From positions 1,215,501 through 1,279,500 of the forward strand of contig NZ_JALJCW010000001.1 in the NCBI RefSeq assembly GCF_023634025.1: 64,000 nucleotides of DNA, written 5' to 3'. This document shows positions 61,009 through 64,000 of the stretch, piece after piece (position 1 is the stretch's first letter; every line of letters starts with the position of its first letter). This DNA is from Hanstruepera flava (GTDB lineage: Bacteria; Bacteroidota; Bacteroidia; Flavobacteriales; Flavobacteriaceae). The position numbers and the translations under genes are program-made. Below the pieces are notes generated by a model. It was given only the letters and a program-made list of their open reading frames with translations. It ran no database searches and was not told where the DNA came from.

Positions 61009-62640
61009 ATGGAAAATTTAGTTCACAGCAAGTATCAGTCTGCTTATCAAGCCGTAAAAACCCTTAAAGAAAAACACGGTGAAACTTGGAAGGCAATAAA
61101 TCCAAAACATGCCGCTAGGATGACTATTCAAAACCGTTTTAAAACAGGATTGGACATAGCCAAATATACGGCTGCCATTGTGAGAAAAGATATGGCTGAA
61201 TACGATAACGATTCTACAAATTACACACAATCTTTAGGGTGCTGGCATGGTTTTGTGGCTCAACAAAAAATGATTGCCGTTAAAAAACATCATAAAACCA
61301 CAGATAAAAAGTACCTCTACCTTTCTGGTTGGATGGTTGCAGCTTTACGCTCTGAATTTGGTCCATTACCTGACCAATCTATGCATGAAAAAACAGCTGT
61401 ACCTGCTTTAATTGAAGAAATTTATGATTTTCTGCGCCAGGCAGATGCTATAGAATTAAATGACCTATTTAGACGACTTGAAAATGGTGAGGATGTAAAA
61501 GACCAAATAGACAATTTTGATACGCATATCGTGCCAATCATTGCTGATATTGACGCTGGTTTTGGAAACGAGGAAGCTACCTATTTATTGGCCAAAAAAA
61601 TGATACAAGCTGGAGCATGTGCCATTCAAATTGAAAATCAGGTTTCAGATGCTAAACAGTGTGGGCATCAAGATGGGAAAGTAACCGTGCCACATGAAGA
61701 TTTTATTGCCAAAATAAACGCCATACGCTATGCTTTTTTAGAGTTGGGCATAGAAGATGGCGTCATTGTAGCACGAACGGATTCCGAAGGTGCCGGACTG
61801 ACACAAAAACTACCCGTTAGTCAAGAACCCGGCGATTTGGCGTCTCAATACCTGGCGTTTGTTGAAGCTGAAGACATAAACCTTCAGGATGCCAAGGAAG
61901 ATGAGGTGCTCTTAAAAAGAGATGGTAAACTAGTAAAACCTATTAGGCTTTCCAACGGGTTATATAAATTTAAAGAAGGTTCCAATATTGACAGAGTCGT
62001 TTTAGATTGCATAACCAGTTTACAGCATGGTGCCGACTTATTGTGGATTGAAACGCCTACTCCAAATATTAAGCAAATAGCTCATATGGTCAATAGAATT
62101 AGAGAAGTTGTACCAAATGCTAAATTGGTTTACAACAATTCCCCATCATTCAATTGGACCTTGAATTTTAGAAATCAAGTTTACGAAGAGATGATGGCTG
62201 AAGGCGAAAACATGACCGCTTATGATTTGAACGATTTAATGAATCCTGAATATGATAACTCGGAGTTAAGTTTCCGTGCAGATCAAAAAATTCAATCCTT
62301 CCAAAGTGATGCAGCAAAAGAAGCTGGCATTTTCCATCATTTAATCACGTTGCCTACCTATCACACCACGGCATTACACATGAATGATTTAACGGAAACT
62401 TACTTTGGTGAGGAAGGTATGCTAGCCTACGTGAAAGACGTGCAAAGACAAGAAATCCGAAAAGGTGTGTCTTGTGTGAAACACCAGCGTATGGCAGGTT
62501 CAGATTTGGGAGACGACCACAAAACATTTTTTGCTGGCGACAAAGCCCTAAAGGCTGGTGGCGAAAAAAATACCTCAAATCAATTTGGAGGCACTTCAAC
62601 AAATAAAACAGTTATAGAAAAGTTGAGTGTGGTAGCTTAA
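61009..62640 (+). CDS. aceA: Isocitrate lyase (long type)
   Basis: Cleaves isocitrate to glyoxylate and succinate. 543 residues; this is the longer class (about 530, as in Pseudomonas aeruginosa) and not the 430-residue E. coli type. Catalytic motif is KQCGH at 216-220 with C218, preceded by the DIDAGFGNEEATYLL metal region and QIENQ. The SPSFNW motif of the active-site lid is at about 383-388. The C-terminus ends in a Gly/Ser/Thr-rich tail before VIEKLSVVA. Genes aceB and aceA are in one transcript. Confidence 0.95.
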   Translation: MENLVHSKYQSAYQAVKTLKEKHGETWKAINPKHAARMTIQNRFKTGLDIAKYTAAIVRKDMAEYDNDSTNYTQSLGCWHGFVAQQKMIAVKKHHKTTDKKYLYLSGWMVAALRSEFGPLPDQSMHEKTAVPALIEEIYDFLRQADAIELNDLFRRLENGEDVKDQIDNFDTHIVPIIADIDAGFGNEEATYLLAKKMIQAGACAIQIENQVSDAKQCGHQDGKVTVPHEDFIAKINAIRYAFLELGIEDGVIVARTDSEGAGLTQKLPVSQEPGDLASQYLAFVEAEDINLQDAKEDEVLLKRDGKLVKPIRLSNGLYKFKEGSNIDRVVLDCITSLQHGADLLWIETPTPNIKQIAHMVNRIREVVPNAKLVYNNSPSFNWTLNFRNQVYEEMMAEGENMTAYDLNDLMNPEYDNSELSFRADQKIQSFQSDAAKEAGIFHHLITLPTYHTTALHMNDLTETYFGEEGMLAYVKDVQRQEIRKGVSCVKHQRMAGSDLGDDHKTFFAGDKALKAGGEKNTSNQFGGTSTNKTVIEKLSVVA

Positions 62641-62663
62641 CACAATAACTTAACCGCTTGTTT

Positions 62664-62705
62664 AAACGCGTTAATTCATTGCCCAGTTAACGCGTTTATT
62701 ATTTT
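62664..62705. terminator. Bidirectional terminator between aceA and pyk
   Basis: AAACGCGTTAA / TTAACGCGTTT, perfect 11-bp stem with a 12-base loop, T-rich right flank. It ends aceA and the convergent pyk transcript. Confidence 0.75.
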
Positions 62706-62716
62706 TGTCTTTCTAT

Positions 62717-64000
62717 CTAAAAACTACAGGTTGTAATTTCGGTAACCCGTAACGTATTTACCATACCTTTGTCTTGAATTGGCATGGCAGCTAAACTTAC
62801 CAACATGTCTCCTTCTTCTAAATAACCTTTTTTACAGGCAATAGCATTAACGTCTTCTATAGTTTCATCGGTGCTTACAAACTTATCGTAATAAAACGCT
62901 TTAACGCCCCAAAGTAAATTAAGTTGGGTTAGTATTCTACGGTTAGAGGTAAACACCAAAATGTGGGCACTTGGTCGCCAAGCCGAAATCTGAAACGCTG
63001 TATAGCCACTATTAGTTAATGTAGAAATAGCTTTGGCATCAATTTCGTTTGCCATGTTGGCTGCATGGTAGCAAATAGATTTGGTGATGTATCGTTTGGT
63101 ACGAATATGCGGAGGTAATTGCGGTACTTTAATTAAGCTGGAGTCTTCTACGCTCTTTATAATATCAGACATTTGTTTAATAACCTGTACAGGGTAACTA
63201 CCAACAGACGTTTCTCCAGAAAGCATAACGGCATCTGCTCCATCCATAACCGAGTTGGCAACATCGTTAACTTCGGCTCGTGTTGGCGTTAAGCTGGAAA
63301 TCATGGTTTCCATCATTTGCGTAGCAATAATCACTGGGATTCTAGCTTGCTTGGCACGAAGCACCAATTTTTTTTGAATAAGCGGAACTTCTTCAGCAGG
63401 AATTTCAACACCCAAATCACCACGAGCTACCATTAATCCATCGCAATACGCTACAATCTTGTCAATATTTTCAACAGCTTCCGGTTTTTCAATTTTGGCT
63501 ATTATTGGTATTTTATGGTCGCTATGTTCACTTATTAGCTCTTCCAATTGCATAAGGTCTTCGGCATGTCGAACAAAGGATAGGGCTATCCAATCTACTT
63601 TCTGTTCAATGGCAAAAAGAGCATCTTCTATATCCTTCTCGGTTAGTGCTGGCTGCGAAATATTGGTATTTGGTAAATTCACGCCTTTTTTTGAGCGTAA
63701 TGGACCTCCTTGAATAACACGAGCTTTTACTTCGCTTTTTTTATCGGTTGACACTACTTCAAAAATTAGTTTGCCATCATCTAAAAGAATACGCTCGCCA
63801 GGTTTAGCATCTTGGGGAAAACTTTCATAGGTCATGTACACACGCTCTTTGGTACCTTCAAAACGTTTGCCTGTAGCAAAAACAATTTCGTCGCCTTCAT
63901 TAACAACAACTTCACCTCTCATAGTACCAACACGCAATTTAGGACCTTGTAAATCGGCAAGAATAGCTGCATTGTAATCGAACTCTTCGTTTAACTCACG
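62717..64000 (-). CDS. pyk: Pyruvate kinase, 5' end cut by window
   Basis: 427 residues of about 475; the frame continues off the right edge and its first residues in the window are RELNEEFDYNAAILADLQGPKLRVGT, which is inside the first catalytic block of the family. An apparent TTG start at 63937 is internal. The PEP and metal-binding features are visible: DIEDALFAIEQKVDWIALSFVRHAEDLMQ, MVARGDLGVEIPAEEVPLIQKKLV, and MMETMISSLTPTRAEVNDVANSVMDGADAVMLSGETSVGSYP, with the lysine of AKIEKPEAVENIDKI. Transfers phosphate from PEP to ADP in glycolysis. Convergent with aceA. Confidence 0.96.
   Translation of the reverse strand, partial: RELNEEFDYNAAILADLQGPKLRVGTMRGEVVVNEGDEIVFATGKRFEGTKERVYMTYESFPQDAKPGERILLDDGKLIFEVVSTDKKSEVKARVIQGGPLRSKKGVNLPNTNISQPALTEKDIEDALFAIEQKVDWIALSFVRHAEDLMQLEELISEHSDHKIPIIAKIEKPEAVENIDKIVAYCDGLMVARGDLGVEIPAEEVPLIQKKLVLRAKQARIPVIIATQMMETMISSLTPTRAEVNDVANSVMDGADAVMLSGETSVGSYPVQVIKQMSDIIKSVEDSSLIKVPQLPPHIRTKRYITKSICYHAANMANEIDAKAISTLTNSGYTAFQISAWRPSAHILVFTSNRRILTQLNLLWGVKAFYYDKFVSTDETIEDVNAIACKKGYLEEGDMLVSLAAMPIQDKGMVNTLRVTEITTCSF

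Overview
The window is AT-rich chromosomal DNA from a member of the Bacteroidota, almost certainly a Flavobacteriaceae species, probably marine. The reasons are the complete Bat/MoxR operon, a type B type-IX-secretion sorting domain, many short 'SC/NC' lipoprotein signals, TAnnTTTG-type promoters, the lack of recognisable Shine-Dalgarno sites, and gene families typical of that group. The genus cannot be fixed from the sequence alone. I see no rRNA, tRNA, CRISPR array, prophage, transposase or integrase; this looks like core chromosome.

Layout. 1-8.5 kb: partial NADP-glutamate dehydrogenase, a secreted beta-barrel protein, cystathionine gamma-synthase, small metabolic genes, then yicC-gmk-nadD. 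8.5-17.3 kb: lipoproteins, a LysM protein, gpsA, an unusual alpha/beta-hydrolase fused to an AraC DNA-binding domain beside a secreted NTF2-like protein, pheS and cvpA. 17.4-23.0 kb: two parallel SulP transporter/carbonic anhydrase modules (SulP1-CA1 and SulP2-UspA-CA2), which read as a bicarbonate uptake and hydration island; CA1 carries a frameshift in an A8 tract. 23.1-32.6 kb: the minus-strand operon moxR, DUF58, DUF4381/BatD-like, batA, batB, batC, batD, batE plus a small secreted protein. 32.8-43.3 kb: a DUF4382 lipoprotein; an AKR-SDR-HD-AlbA_2 run; a DUF1800/DUF1501 pair; an OmpA protein with a membrane-anchored HhH protein; an ALDH7-type dehydrogenase. 43.4-55.6 kb: a lipoprotein isoaspartyl peptidase, a 1851-residue alpha-2-macroglobulin with an intact thioester motif, a large CHU_C adhesin-like protein, a small monooxygenase-like protein and penicillin-binding protein 1C. 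55.6-64 kb: YciI-like lipoprotein, CYTH protein, DNA polymerase IV, then a RamB/ScfR-type regulator divergent from aceB-aceA (glyoxylate shunt), and partial pyruvate kinase.

How they fit together. The bicarbonate transporters and carbonic anhydrases supply HCO3- for anaplerotic carboxylation, and the glyoxylate shunt is the other anaplerotic route; pyruvate kinase and glutamate dehydrogenase sit on the same central-metabolism axis. The A2M/PBP1C pair is the known bacterial envelope-defence/repair association, here interrupted by two unrelated genes. The most interesting points are the RamB-like regulator with a perfect 14-bp palindrome next to the putative aceB -33 element, the twin SulP-CA modules with one carbonic anhydrase out of frame, and the hydrolase-AraC fusion with an inverted repeat just before its start codon.

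Several CDS starts were moved inward from the longest open frame, because the longer frame begins with TTG or GTG, or leads with a non-conserved extension before a clear signal peptide or family N-terminus.
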